A stretch of DNA of 64,000 nucleotides from VYFG01 sp965203365. GTDB taxonomy: Bacteria; Pseudomonadota; Gammaproteobacteria; Arenicellales; Poriferihabitantaceae. The stretch covers positions 744,001-808,000 of the forward strand of contig OZ241878.1 in assembly GCA_965203365.1 (NCBI GenBank), read 5' to 3'. Shown piece by piece: positions 40,047-49,461 of the stretch; positions within the stretch are counted from its first letter, which is position 1, and each line of letters begins with the position of its first letter. The translations under genes and the position numbers were made by a program. The notes below the pieces were generated by a model. That model made no database searches, was not told the origin of the DNA, and was given only the letters and a program-made list of their open reading frames with translations.

Positions 40047-41288
40047 ATGAGAGCCATTCTAACTCCAGGCTATAAATTCATGATTTTTCGAATTTTTATG
40101 GGATGGTTGCTGGCGGGTTTGCTGTGTCTGCCTTCGCTGGCCCAAGAGGATGAGTCGGCAGTGGACCGGCCGCAGAATCCATCGACTGGATCATTGCAGG
40201 ATATCCCAGAGCCCGTCCGGGCGGCCATACCGGCTCCCGATGTGGCGGCAAAGTCTTGGATGCTGGTCGATTTCGAAAGCGGCTGGATTCTGGGCAGCAA
40301 GGCTCGAAATCTGCGCATTGAACCGGCCAGCCTGACCAAGCTGATGACGGGCTATCTGGTTTTCGAGGCACTCGACAAGGGGGAAATCCACCTGACCGAT
40401 CAGGTGTATGTCAGCCGGAAGGCGTGGAGAACCGGCGGTTCACGCATGTTCATCCAGGTCGATACCCATGTCGACCTGGAAAGCCTGTTGAAGGGATTGA
40501 TCATCCAGTCCGGCAATGATGCGGCGGTGGCTTTGGCGGAGTATCTCGGGGGAAGTGAACAAGGGTTTGCCCAACGCATGAACCAAAAGGCGGCGGAATT
40601 GGGCATGTTGCACACCCACTTTACCAACAGTCATGGTCTGCCGGACGAGAATCACTATTCCACCACGGAAGACATTCTCATTCTGAGCCGGGCCCTGATC
40701 CGGCATTTTCCGAACCGGCTTTCGTTTTATTCCACCCGGGAGTATACCTACAACGAGATTACGCAAAAAAACCGCAATGTCCTGTTGTGGAGAGATCCCA
40801 CCGTGGACGGATTGAAGACCGGCTACACGCGCGCCGCCGGATATTGTCTGATTGGCACCGCGAACCGAGAGGGGATGCGATTGCTGGCGATTGTGGTGGG
40901 TGCCGAGAGCCGAAAGATACGTGCCGATGCCGTGCAGTCCCTCCTGCGCTACGGCTATGCGACCTATGAGAGCGTCTTGCTGTATCGCCCCGGCGATGAA
41001 GTGACCCAAGTCAAACTATGGATGGGAGAAGAGCCACAAGCCAGCGTGGGGGTCATCAGCCCCCTGGGTCTGATCTATCCGAAGGGGAAAAATGACCTGC
41101 TGTCCGCCGCCTTGGATCTGCCAGAAAGCCTGATTGCCCCACGACTGGCCGGGGAGGCAGTGGGCCACATCGAAGTGAAGTACGACCGTGTGCCCCTTTT
41201 GCGGCGTCCTTTGCAACTGAACCTGGACTATCCCAGCGGACCGTGGTGGTCAAGACTCAAGGACGCCATCCTGAGACGGTTCTTGTGA
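40047..41288 (+). CDS. dacA: D-alanyl-D-alanine carboxypeptidase (PBP5/6 family)
   Basis: The enzyme trims terminal D-alanine from peptidoglycan stem peptides in the periplasm. A signal peptide (FRIFMGWLLAGLLCLPSLAQ) is followed by the active-site serine in EPASLTKLMTGYL (SxxK), SGNDAAVALAEYL (SxN) and VDGLKTGYTRAAGYC (KTG). A C-terminal beta domain (SVGVISPLGLIYPKGKNDLL) and an amphipathic end (WWSRLKDAILRRFL) for membrane attachment follow. The start could be ATG 40047 or ATG 40080. Which of the dacA/dacC paralogues it is cannot be told. Confidence 0.93.
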   Translation: MRAILTPGYKFMIFRIFMGWLLAGLLCLPSLAQEDESAVDRPQNPSTGSLQDIPEPVRAAIPAPDVAAKSWMLVDFESGWILGSKARNLRIEPASLTKLMTGYLVFEALDKGEIHLTDQVYVSRKAWRTGGSRMFIQVDTHVDLESLLKGLIIQSGNDAAVALAEYLGGSEQGFAQRMNQKAAELGMLHTHFTNSHGLPDENHYSTTEDILILSRALIRHFPNRLSFYSTREYTYNEITQKNRNVLLWRDPTVDGLKTGYTRAAGYCLIGTANREGMRLLAIVVGAESRKIRADAVQSLLRYGYATYESVLLYRPGDEVTQVKLWMGEEPQASVGVISPLGLIYPKGKNDLLSAALDLPESLIAPRLAGEAVGHIEVKYDRVPLLRRPLQLNLDYPSGPWWSRLKDAILRRFL

Positions 41289-41584
41289 CGTCTAACAACG
41301 GGGGGAATGGTCGTGTCCCGGCTGAGGGGGAGGGATTGCTGACATTTCCCTGCGAGGTGGACATCAAGGTATTTGTCGCGGCTTCGGAGAAAGTGGACCA
41401 GCACGTGCAGGCATTGCTTCTCATCCATCTTGAACCGGATCAGGTGCTGGCTATCCGGCGCAAGGTCAGTCGAAAAGGCAACTACCACTCATTGAGTTGT
41501 CGGGTTCTCGCTCGGGGGAGACAGGAGTTGGATGCGGTCTATCGCACGCTGTCTGACCATCCGGACATTCTCATGGTGATATGA
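41285..41584 (+). CDS. ybeD: DUF493/YbeD-family small regulatory-fold protein
   Basis: The 99-residue product has the YbeD pattern LLTFPCEVDIKVFVAASEKV, then KGNYHSLSCRVLARGRQELD, AVYRTLSDHPDILMVI at the end. The fold is ACT-like, and the exact role is unknown. Its position between a D,D-carboxypeptidase gene and lipB is conserved in many Gammaproteobacteria. The likely start is GTG 41285, overlapping the dac stop; the stop overlaps the lipB start (ATGA). Confidence 0.88.
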   Translation: MTSNNGGNGRVPAEGEGLLTFPCEVDIKVFVAASEKVDQHVQALLLIHLEPDQVLAIRRKVSRKGNYHSLSCRVLARGRQELDAVYRTLSDHPDILMVI

Positions 41585-42261
41585 CGGCGGTCTGTCGATT
41601 CCGCTGGTTGGGTCGGTGTGATTATGCGGGGGTGGCGGACCGCATGTTGCGGTTCACCGATGATCGCGACCCCCACAGTGAGGATGAAATCTGGTTTCTG
41701 GAACACCCTCGGGTATTTACGCTGGGGACCAGCAGCCAACTTGCCCCCCGGATCAATCCGGACCGAATTCCGCTGATACGCAGCAACCGAGGTGGACAGA
41801 TCACCTTTCATGCCCCGGGTCAGTTGATTGCCTATTGCCTGCTGGATCTCCGCCGCATGGGCATCGGGCCCCGTCGATTGGTGGAGTGGATCGAAGACAG
41901 CATCCTGAAGCTGTTGAGGGAGTATGGGCTGGCGGGTGAAAGGAGACCCGGTGCCCCCGGCGTCTACGTGGATGGGGCGAAAATCGCGGCGGTCGGTCTT
42001 CGGATTCGCAACGGGTGCAGTTTTCATGGCTTCAGTCTGAATGTGAACCTGGACACGACCCCGTTTGACTGGATCGACCCTTGCGGTCATCCCGGCCTGT
42101 TGGTGACCACCCTGGCCAGGCAGGGCGTGGATTACGCCATCGACCGGGTGTGTATTGACCTGAAGCGGGCCTTGCTGGGCACCTTCGGCATGATGGAATC
42201 GAAGCGTCCGATCCCGCCGAGCCCACTCCGGGACTCCTTCAAATCGTGCAGGTCACGGTAA
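41581..42261 (+). CDS. lipB: Octanoyl-[ACP]:protein N-octanoyltransferase LipB
   Basis: LipB moves octanoyl groups from ACP to lipoyl domains of 2-oxoacid dehydrogenases and GcvH. In the 226-residue product I see EIWFLEHPRVFTLGTSSQ, the active-site loop RSNRGGQITFHAPGQLIAY, VYVDGAKIAAVGLRIRNGCS with the catalytic lysine, FHGFSLNVNLD and DPCGHPGL containing the catalytic cysteine. No lipA follows; instead a convergent gene begins 5 nt beyond. Lipoyl synthase must be encoded elsewhere. Confidence 0.95.
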   Translation: MTAVCRFRWLGRCDYAGVADRMLRFTDDRDPHSEDEIWFLEHPRVFTLGTSSQLAPRINPDRIPLIRSNRGGQITFHAPGQLIAYCLLDLRRMGIGPRRLVEWIEDSILKLLREYGLAGERRPGAPGVYVDGAKIAAVGLRIRNGCSFHGFSLNVNLDTTPFDWIDPCGHPGLLVTTLARQGVDYAIDRVCIDLKRALLGTFGMMESKRPIPPSPLRDSFKSCRSR

Positions 42262-42266
42262 ACGAC

Positions 42267-42974
42267 TTATCCGGACCTGAATGCAAACCGACATGATTCA
42301 CGTCGGGCCAAGGCGAGGCGAACAGGATCTCCGACATCCATCCAATAGCCGTCATACTGTTCCCCGGTCGCTTGCTCTTTCTCAATGCCGTGTCGAATCA
42401 ATGGGGCCAGGGGACGGCGGCCCGCCGCCAGGTGTTGGAAAACCTCTGGGTGAAATATCCCGATGCCGGCATAGGTCAAGTTTTGACCGGTGGGAGAAGC
42501 GGATACCAGGCGATGCGGCGTTGAAGAGCGATCGAGCTGGAAGTCTCCGTTGGGGTGATGCGGGGGGTTGGGCACCAACACCAGATGCATTTGATTCGGA
42601 GCGACCAGGGACAGAGTGTCGAGGCTCAGATCGCACAGCACATCCCCATTCATGACCAAAAAAGGATCATGGCCCAGCAGAGGCAACGCCTGATGGATGC
42701 CACCAGCGGTTTCCAGTGCGCCAGGGGGTTCGGACGAGTAGAGGATTTCCATGTCGTAACGCGAACCCTCCCCGATCGTGGATCGAATGAGGTCAGCCAG
42801 ATGAGCGATGTTGATGACCACCCGATGGACCCCGATGGATGACAGGGCCATCAGATGGTACTCAATCAGACGATACGGTCCGACATGAATCAGGGGTTTG
42901 GGGATTGTGTCCGTCAAGGGGCGCAGGCGTCGACCCCGGCCGGCCGCAAGCACCATCGCGGTGGTAATGGTCAT
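42267..42974 (-). CDS. murU: Nucleotidyltransferase, MurU-like (N-acetylmuramate-1-P uridylyltransferase)
   Basis: The 235-residue product is a sugar-phosphate nucleotidyltransferase: TTAMVLAAGRGRRLRPLTDT, IPKPLIHVGPYRLIEYHLMA, TAGGIHQALPLL, FLVMNGDVLCD (metal-binding D) and a C-terminal WMDVGDPVRLALA. Length and motifs fit MurU of the Pseudomonas-type cell-wall recycling route, which makes UDP-MurNAc and bypasses de novo synthesis. No amgK kinase gene is adjacent. In many species amgK-murU lie next to lptD, and here lptD is divergent, which supports the call. Confidence 0.82.
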   Translation of the reverse strand: MTITTAMVLAAGRGRRLRPLTDTIPKPLIHVGPYRLIEYHLMALSSIGVHRVVINIAHLADLIRSTIGEGSRYDMEILYSSEPPGALETAGGIHQALPLLGHDPFLVMNGDVLCDLSLDTLSLVAPNQMHLVLVPNPPHHPNGDFQLDRSSTPHRLVSASPTGQNLTYAGIGIFHPEVFQHLAAGRRPLAPLIRHGIEKEQATGEQYDGYWMDVGDPVRLALARRESCRFAFRSG

Positions 42975-43064
42975 CTAAAGCGAGTTCGACTGAGGTCCGG
43001 TCCAAATGGATTATAGGGACCCCGGGTCGTATAATCCACCCGACGAGCATGAAGGGGCAAGCAG

Positions 43065-45371
43065 TTGTTGAACCTGATCCGCGCCGCGCCGTTTTCGTTC
43101 GTGACGGTCGCATTGATCCCACTTTGGTTGAGTTCTCTTCCAGCGATGGCTCAATCCCGTTCGACTGTCACTCATGAGGCGGCTGACGCTCGCTTTTGCC
43201 AACCGTTCAAGATTCATCTTCCCCGTCAGTTGATGACTGCCTCTGAAGGACCGGTCGACAGTCTTCCGATCATTATGGAAGCCAACGAAATCCAGCGTGC
43301 CGAGGCGGACATGATCCTGCTGCTGGGCGATGTGGTGATTCAGCAGGGCAAAAGAACGATCCATGCGAATGCCATCACCTATTTCCCGGAGTCCCAGCAT
43401 GCCGATGCCCGCGGCCAGGTGGTGCTCTACACGGTAGCAGGCGACGAACTGCGGGCTGAATCCCTGAATGTTCAACTCGAGACGAGGAGGGTGGTTGCCG
43501 ATACGATCTCGATTCGTATCGCGGATACTCGTTCCCCCCCGCGTGATCAGCCCATTCCACTCACCGGTGATCGCGGAAACGGCTCCACGGAAAAAACGGT
43601 CAATCAACGGGCCCGGGTGATGGGGGATCGCCTGGAGATGCAGGGTAGGGACAAGATGGTGCTGACGAATGCCTCCATGACCACCTGTCCCGAGGGGAAT
43701 CAGGATGTCGTTTTCCAAGCCAGCAAACTGGAACTCGATCATGCAACGGGTATTGGGACGGCGAGTGGAATGCGTGTGCAACTGAAGGGCATCCCGGTGT
43801 TCTATTTTCCGAGACTCTCCTTTCCCATCAACGAGGCCCGTAAAACCGGATTTCTGTCGCCTTCCATCGGGCATGAAGGATCGTCCGGGGTGGTGTTTGA
43901 GTGGCCATTTTATCTCAACCTGGCCCCTGCCATGGACGCCACGGTCACGCCGCGGTTCCTGAGTCAACGGGGGGGGCAGGTTTGGGGAGAGTTCCGCTAT
44001 TTGGGCAGACAATCGAGTGGGATGGTCCAGACCGAATACCTGCCGTCCGATAATCAGTCTGGGGGGAGGGACCGCTATGCTCTGAACTTCGATCACTCCC
44101 AGGCATTCGGCGAGCATTGGCAATGGGGAATCGATCTTCAGGATGTGTCCGACCTGGAGTACATCCGGGATTTTTCCAGTGACCTCGACACGAGGGCCTC
44201 CAGTCTGATCACGAGACGTAGCCGGCTTGAAGGATATGGCCACTGGCTTGACTTTCACATTCAACTCCGAGCACAGGAATCCGTGAACCGGCGAATCTAC
44301 ACCTCACAAACTCCCTACCGGACATTGCCCGAAGTGGGGCTTCGTCTGAGACCGAGAAGGTTTGGGATCTTCCAGGGTGGAGGCGCAGTTCGATGGACCC
44401 GGTTCGATCACCAGGATGACCGCCTGGTGCGGGGGGTTCGTACGCTTATCCGACCCTATCTTTCCATTCCGCTGCAAAGACCCTATGGTTCACTCGAACC
44501 CAGAGTTTCTCTTCAGAGTGTCCATTATCGTCTTGATAATGCGCCAGATCACTCTCTGGCAGAGTCGATCCCCATTTTCAGTCTGGACGGGAAACTGGTG
44601 TTCGAACGGCTGTTTGACCGAGGGGGCAAAACGTATTACCAGACCCTGGAACCAAGACTGTATTATCTGAACATCCCGGAAAGGTCGGCCCAGAGCACCT
44701 TCCCAGACTTTGATACTCAGGAAATCCAGCCGAGACGTTACGATCATTTCTTCCGGGAAGGGCGATTTCTGGGCGGTGACCGGGTGGGGGACACAGAACA
44801 CGTTGCGGTGGGATTGACCAGCCGAGTGATGGATCAAGACACGGGAATTCAACGACTCAAACTGAACCTGGGACAGATTTTTTATCTGAAAGACCGCCAC
44901 ATCCGCCTGAACGCCTCGGAAGGACCGATGACCGGCAGGCGTTCCGATGTCATGGCGAATATGACGGCGATGTTCCACCAGCACTGGAGTGTGGACGGTT
45001 TCGCCCTTTGGGGAATGGAATCAGGTCATCTTGATCGGTACTGGCTGTCAGTGGACTATCGCCCGGGCTGGCGCCGCAAGGCGACCTTGGCCTTTTCAGA
45101 AGGAGATGAATCCCGCAAATTGATGCAACTGGAACTGTCCGTTCCTTGGGGACCAAGGTGGCAAATGGACCTGAACACTGCCTACTCGGTGGAAGAAAAC
45201 GAATTCCGGTTCTCCACCATCGGGATGTCTCATCATGGTTGTTGCTGGGCCATGCGTCTTGAATACCGGCATTTTCCGGATGAAGGGGGAGGGCACCGCG
45301 ATCAGGTGCGCATGACCTTGCAACTGGATGGTCTTGGGAAGATGCGTTCCCCGTTGGGGTCCGGCGTGTGA
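43065..45371 (+). CDS. lptD: LPS-assembly outer-membrane protein LptD
   Basis: LptD inserts lipopolysaccharide into the outer membrane with LptE. The 768-residue precursor has a signal peptide (FVTVALIPLWLSSLPAMAQS), an N-terminal beta-jellyroll (IIMEANEIQRAEADMILLLG, then YFPESQHADARGQVVL), and a long C-terminal beta barrel starting near FYFPRLSFPINEARKTGFLS. C-terminal CCWAMRLEYRH contains cysteines for the interdomain disulfides. The start appears to be TTG 43065; no in-frame ATG is available before the signal peptide. It is followed by surA. Confidence 0.93.
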   Translation: MLNLIRAAPFSFVTVALIPLWLSSLPAMAQSRSTVTHEAADARFCQPFKIHLPRQLMTASEGPVDSLPIIMEANEIQRAEADMILLLGDVVIQQGKRTIHANAITYFPESQHADARGQVVLYTVAGDELRAESLNVQLETRRVVADTISIRIADTRSPPRDQPIPLTGDRGNGSTEKTVNQRARVMGDRLEMQGRDKMVLTNASMTTCPEGNQDVVFQASKLELDHATGIGTASGMRVQLKGIPVFYFPRLSFPINEARKTGFLSPSIGHEGSSGVVFEWPFYLNLAPAMDATVTPRFLSQRGGQVWGEFRYLGRQSSGMVQTEYLPSDNQSGGRDRYALNFDHSQAFGEHWQWGIDLQDVSDLEYIRDFSSDLDTRASSLITRRSRLEGYGHWLDFHIQLRAQESVNRRIYTSQTPYRTLPEVGLRLRPRRFGIFQGGGAVRWTRFDHQDDRLVRGVRTLIRPYLSIPLQRPYGSLEPRVSLQSVHYRLDNAPDHSLAESIPIFSLDGKLVFERLFDRGGKTYYQTLEPRLYYLNIPERSAQSTFPDFDTQEIQPRRYDHFFREGRFLGGDRVGDTEHVAVGLTSRVMDQDTGIQRLKLNLGQIFYLKDRHIRLNASEGPMTGRRSDVMANMTAMFHQHWSVDGFALWGMESGHLDRYWLSVDYRPGWRRKATLAFSEGDESRKLMQLELSVPWGPRWQMDLNTAYSVEENEFRFSTIGMSHHGCCWAMRLEYRHFPDEGGGHRDQVRMTLQLDGLGKMRSPLGSGV

Positions 45372-45398
45372 ATCATTTACAATAAGAATTTTATCTGG

Positions 45399-46697
45399 AT
45401 GAAATCCGTGCAAACACCGTTGGCTTTGATTCTGGCCGGGCTCCTGTGGATACCGCAGGGTATTTGGGCTCAATCGTCTATTGATCGGGTTCTGGTCGCC
45501 GTGGACAATGTGCCGTTGACATTGAGTGAATACCGAGTCCGTCATCGGCAAGAAATCATCAACGGGGCTCCCCTCGATCCGTTTGAAGGACAAGTCGATT
45601 CGGGGCTGCTGGAGCGAATGATCAACGAACGTTTGCAGCTCGCCCAGGCCCAACAGCGGGGACTGTCGGTTGCCGACACGGAGATTGACGCCGCGGTGGC
45701 CTTCATTGCCCAACAGAACAACCTGCCGGTCGAACGTCTGGTATCCCGACTGGAAAGGGGAGGGCTTTCCGAGTCGGATTTACGCAACAATGTCCGCGAT
45801 CAGCAGTTGATTCAAAAACTCGTCAATGCGGTGGCGAATTCCCGTGTCGTGGTCAGTGATCAGGAAATCGAAAACTTCCTCAATGCCCGTGATGAATATC
45901 AGGTTCGGGCGATGTCATTCGAGATTTCCCACTTGCTCGTGGAAACCGGCAACAAGTCGGAATCTCAACTGGCATCAGATCGAGAAAATCTGCAGTTGAT
46001 CCGACAGCGAGTGCTGGATGGACTGCCCTTTGATCAGGCAGCGCGAGATTATTCCGATTCGTTGTCCGGTGAGGCCGGAGGATATCTGGGTTGGCGAAAT
46101 ACCGATCAGTTGCCCGAGTTGTTTGTTCGGGCACTGGAAAACCTGGATCCTGCTTCGAATCGCCTGTCGCCGGTCCTGGAAGGGGGGAATGGGCTGCATC
46201 TGTTGATGCTGCATGATCGCAAGGAAGAAGGAGAAATGGTGGAGCAGCAGTGGGTTCAGCATATTCTCATTTCCCCCGATGAGCAAAACAATCTGGAGGA
46301 ATCCCGTTTGCTGGCGATGACGATTTATGACCAACTGGCGGACGGAGAGCCTTTCGAAAAAATGGCTCGCCTGTATTCCATGGATGGCCAATCGAGAAAC
46401 GAGGGCGGTTCACTCGGGTGGGTGAATCCCGGGACTCTGGTGCCTGCAGTTGAAAATGCGGCCAAGGAGCTCCCCATCGGCGAGGTCAGTCGACCGGTGC
46501 TTTCGCCCTATGGACTTCACCTGATTCGGGTCATGGATCGCCGAAAGGTGAATTGGAACCATGAGATGGCGGTGGACAGGGCCCGGCAGGAGATCTTCCG
46601 ACGCAAGTCGGAGGAAGTCTACTTCAAGTGGCTACAATCCATTCGTCAACGAGCTTTCATTGAATATGTCGACGCTCCCAAGGTATCCAGCAATTGA
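45399..46697 (+). CDS. surA: Periplasmic chaperone / peptidyl-prolyl isomerase SurA
   Basis: SurA escorts outer-membrane proteins such as LptD. The 432-residue precursor has a signal peptide (LALILAGLLWIPQGIWAQ), a SurA N-terminal chaperone domain (IDRVLVAVDNVPLTLSEYRV), and two parvulin domains: ISHLLVETGN...GYLGWRNTDQLPELF and VQHILISPDE...GGSLGWVNPGTLVPAVENAA. The lptD-surA order is standard. Its stop overlaps the start of the next gene. Confidence 0.95.
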   Translation: MKSVQTPLALILAGLLWIPQGIWAQSSIDRVLVAVDNVPLTLSEYRVRHRQEIINGAPLDPFEGQVDSGLLERMINERLQLAQAQQRGLSVADTEIDAAVAFIAQQNNLPVERLVSRLERGGLSESDLRNNVRDQQLIQKLVNAVANSRVVVSDQEIENFLNARDEYQVRAMSFEISHLLVETGNKSESQLASDRENLQLIRQRVLDGLPFDQAARDYSDSLSGEAGGYLGWRNTDQLPELFVRALENLDPASNRLSPVLEGGNGLHLLMLHDRKEEGEMVEQQWVQHILISPDEQNNLEESRLLAMTIYDQLADGEPFEKMARLYSMDGQSRNEGGSLGWVNPGTLVPAVENAAKELPIGEVSRPVLSPYGLHLIRVMDRRKVNWNHEMAVDRARQEIFRRKSEEVYFKWLQSIRQRAFIEYVDAPKVSSN

Positions 46698-46933
46698 ACG
46701 AGCCACTTTCCCACCTCATTGATCGTCTGCTCCCGCCTGAGGTCGGTGAGGAGTTACGGAACAACATCCATGCCGTGATCCAATCCTATCTGGAGCGCAT
46801 GAATCTGGCGACGCGGGAAGAACTCCAGGTACAGGAAAAGATCCTGCGGCGAACCCGGGAGCGTGTCGATGAACTGGAACGGCGACTGCAGGCCATGGAG
46901 GATGTGGAGTCCCTACCTCCCGAGACTTCATGA
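46694..46933 (+). CDS. ubiK: UbiK-family (YqiC/BMFP) accessory factor
   Basis: The 79-residue product has the BMFP pattern: an N-terminal amphipathic helix (LSHLIDRLLPPEVGEELRNN) and a C-terminal coiled coil (REELQVQEKILRRTRERVDE then LERRLQAMED). UbiK assists the soluble Ubi complex in ubiquinone synthesis. It starts at a TTG overlapping the surA stop, so translation is probably coupled. Confidence 0.8.
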   Translation: MNEPLSHLIDRLLPPEVGEELRNNIHAVIQSYLERMNLATREELQVQEKILRRTRERVDELERRLQAMEDVESLPPETS

Positions 46934-47284
46934 CTGGGTCCATGACGATGCATGCCGGAACGGACCCTCATCCATCGGCCATTTTGCCAGGGTAGGTCCT
47001 CGATATCACCAATGAAGTGGGTCTGCCTGTTTCAGCAGACGACTATATGACCTTTCCCTTGGCATTCCATGATGACCATCACAGGGGTCTGCTTCTCGTA
47101 TGCATGAGCTTCTCCATTGCCGAGCGAGAGACGAATCTTCGCATACGGAACGCATTTTGAAGACCCAGAATTCCTCGTCGATGAGCCATAGCCCACGTTG
47201 GGTTACAGACGTAAGGGCATTGTCTGAATCACAGACTTGTTGAATAATCCGATCCCCTCCGATTTTCTCACACTTTTTGAATTC
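46934..47284. other. Gap between ubiK and thioesterase gene
   Basis: No convincing gene is visible on either strand. The thioesterase frame is open from TTG 47237, but the recognisable protein starts at 47285. Confidence 0.35.
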
Positions 47285-47716
47285 ATGTTGCGACAATCCC
47301 GAATCAGCATTCAGGATTTCCAGGAACTGGCGGAATCCGAACTTCCCTTCCTGTCACAATTGGCAGTGGATCTAGTGGAGTTGGACCCGATTAAGACGGT
47401 GCTGTGTGCACGCTGTGATCAGCATACCCTGCGTCCGGGGGGCACTGTGGCTGGCCCCGTCATGATGGCGTTGGCGGATGCTGCATTCTTTGCCGTGATC
47501 ATGGCCAACATTGGCATGGTCAAGCTGGCCGTGACTACGAATCTATCGATTAACTTTCTGCGAAAACCCAATCCAGGTGACCTTTACTGTGAAGCAAGCA
47601 TCCTGAAGCTGGGCAAGCGGCTGGCTGTTTGTGAGGCAATATTGCACATGGCTGAATTTGGCTATGACAAACCAGTAGCACATGCCACCGGTACGTATTC
47701 GATCCCTCCCTATTGA
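47285..47716 (+). CDS. PaaI-type hotdog-fold acyl-CoA thioesterase
   Basis: The 143-residue product has the hotdog pattern RPGGTVAGPVMMALADAAFF, with the catalytic Asp in the long helix, then VTTNLSINFLRKPNPGDLYC, EASILKLGKRLAVCEAIL and ATGTYSIPPY. Members hydrolyse small acyl- or aryl-CoA esters; the substrate here is unknown. The ATG at 47285 was preferred; TTG 47237 would add 16 residues. It is the last chromosomal-core-like gene before the CRISPR locus. Confidence 0.8.
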   Translation: MLRQSRISIQDFQELAESELPFLSQLAVDLVELDPIKTVLCARCDQHTLRPGGTVAGPVMMALADAAFFAVIMANIGMVKLAVTTNLSINFLRKPNPGDLYCEASILKLGKRLAVCEAILHMAEFGYDKPVAHATGTYSIPPY

Positions 47717-48258
47717 ATATGGATATTGTAGATTTCAATTCGAATCAGTAGTGTCAAGCCATCACACCGGTCTCATCTCAAAGACCCACATCGTTGTGCA
47801 TATCCATCTGGACACGGTGAGTTGGGCTGACGGACGTGACCACAACTGAGTCAGCATCACTCTTCGGCTCGTATAACAAGACCCCAGTATGGATTCCCCG
47901 TCTTGATGTGTTTCTGCCCTGAACGCACGTTATCTTTGTATCCGAAGTTTATTCTCCCCAGATCCCCCCGTTCCGGCAGCCCATGCTTCGACGGGCAAGG
48001 TTCCGCTCGGCCGAAACGGCCCGGATCGACTCTTGCGTCGTGAAAGCGTTTCTGTCAGACTCCCTTGGAGTCGAGATGGGTGCCATTGATGGCCGACATC
48101 TGCCCCTTGGGGGGACTGAATTGTTCGGTCGCCGCCGTGCGCTCTCTTCGGGCTACGCCCTTATTCCGGGAGCGCGGCGAGTGTTTCACTTCGGAGTGGA
48201 AGTCGGGTCCTAAAGAGTAGCCACAAAATACTACTACAAGCAATTAGAGTCATTAGTC
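47717..48258. other. Upstream region of the CRISPR-Cas operon, no gene seen
   Basis: No protein is supported. It contains inverted repeats at 48058-48072 (GACTCC-CTT-GGAGTC) and 48188-48199 (CACT-TCGG-AGTG), and a 22-bp near-copy (48180-48201) of a sequence at 2055-2076. It should hold the promoter for csb1-cas8g; no clear -35/-10 pair could be assigned. Confidence 0.4.
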
Positions 48259-49461
48259 ATGCCCGAATTGACCCTACGTGACCTCAAAAAAGCCGTTGGC
48301 GGACGGGCCGCCGCCTTTCGCTGTGTCACCAGCTATCAACCGGTCGGAGGTGCGGGAGACAAGATATTTCCTCCGACCTACAAAGGTGGCAAATACGCTA
48401 CCGAGGATCGTGTAAACCCCGAGACTGGAGAGATTACCCCCTGTGTTCTGCTGGACTCGGTGCAGTCCCAAGCTAACCGTATGGAACTGGCGCTGCTGGA
48501 AGCACATCGGCGGCAAGAGATTCAGCTCCCACTACTGATCACCAGGTTTGATGATGATTCGCTGCGAAAGAAATTCACTGTTAGTAGCCTAGAGGCACCT
48601 CATCGGATTGCTGACGCATTGTTTCGCGATAGCCTTCTTGATGGGGTGATTTTTCGAAAATCAGACAAAGGCCGAGTGCTGGATAATGTCGAGGTCCGAA
48701 ATGCCACCGGCTTGTTTGGTCTGTGCCCAACGGCGCTGGTATTCGGCGTGTGGGATTCAACTGGCCCACGTGGCGGTCTCGGCGCAAAGTTCCAGCGGGC
48801 TCTCGTATCCGAGATTATCGGTTATGGCGCACAGGCGGGCGTGAAGACAAGCAGCAGAATCGACCCGGCCCAAATCATGTTGGGCGCAGGTCCAATTTAC
48901 GAACGTCAGCAGGAAACATCCGTAGCGCCAAACTGGACATTGGGTTCTACTGGAAACAAAATGCTTGGTAAGGGAAAGCCTTCCGAAGCAAACCACGGCA
49001 ATGTAACTCCCAGCATTCTGGAAGGCGGATTTACTATTTCAAAAGGCGTGCAGACAACCGTGCTTTCTCTCAGCACACTGCGTCGCCAAATCTTTCCACT
49101 GAATGGGGCCGTCGCATCCGACTCCCAATCGGACCTGCTTGCCCGTACCGCACTGGCAGCTTTGGGTCTAGCTGCGGCTACCCTGACGAGAGACGATGGC
49201 GACCTCCGTTCCCGATGTCATCTGTTCCCGCTACAGGAACCCGTCTGGGAGTTGCTGGACCGTCCGGGTACCGAGCCAACCAGCTACGAACTGACATCCG
49301 AAAGTGCGATAACGCTTCTGAATGAAGCTGTCTCCGAGGCTAAAAGTGTCGGTTTGCCATGGGAAAATGAAATCGAACTCAATCCATCGGAAGAACTGCT
49401 TGAGTTGGTACGGCGCAGCCAGGAATTCGCGGCAAGCAAGTCAGGCTCGGAACCGGAATAA
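48259..49461 (+). CDS. csb1: Type I-G CRISPR effector backbone protein Csb1 (Cas7)
   Basis: Csb1 is the Cas7-type subunit that polymerises along the crRNA in the type I-G (formerly I-U) effector. The 400-residue product shows the family's AAAFRCVTSYQPVGGAGDKI, FPPTYKGGKYATEDRVNPET, CVLLDSVQSQANRMELALLE, LFGLCPTALVFGVWDSTGPR, GGLGAKFQRALVSEIIGYGA and RRQIFPLNG blocks. It is the first gene of a tight operon, and its stop overlaps the csb2 start by one base. The coding sequence looks intact. Confidence 0.92.
   Translation: MPELTLRDLKKAVGGRAAAFRCVTSYQPVGGAGDKIFPPTYKGGKYATEDRVNPETGEITPCVLLDSVQSQANRMELALLEAHRRQEIQLPLLITRFDDDSLRKKFTVSSLEAPHRIADALFRDSLLDGVIFRKSDKGRVLDNVEVRNATGLFGLCPTALVFGVWDSTGPRGGLGAKFQRALVSEIIGYGAQAGVKTSSRIDPAQIMLGAGPIYERQQETSVAPNWTLGSTGNKMLGKGKPSEANHGNVTPSILEGGFTISKGVQTTVLSLSTLRRQIFPLNGAVASDSQSDLLARTALAALGLAAATLTRDDGDLRSRCHLFPLQEPVWELLDRPGTEPTSYELTSESAITLLNEAVSEAKSVGLPWENEIELNPSEELLELVRRSQEFAASKSGSEPE

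Noticed and set aside
42261..42267. A bidirectional terminator between convergent lipB and murU
   Set aside because: Only about 5 bp separate the stops, and no stem followed by a T-run was recognised.
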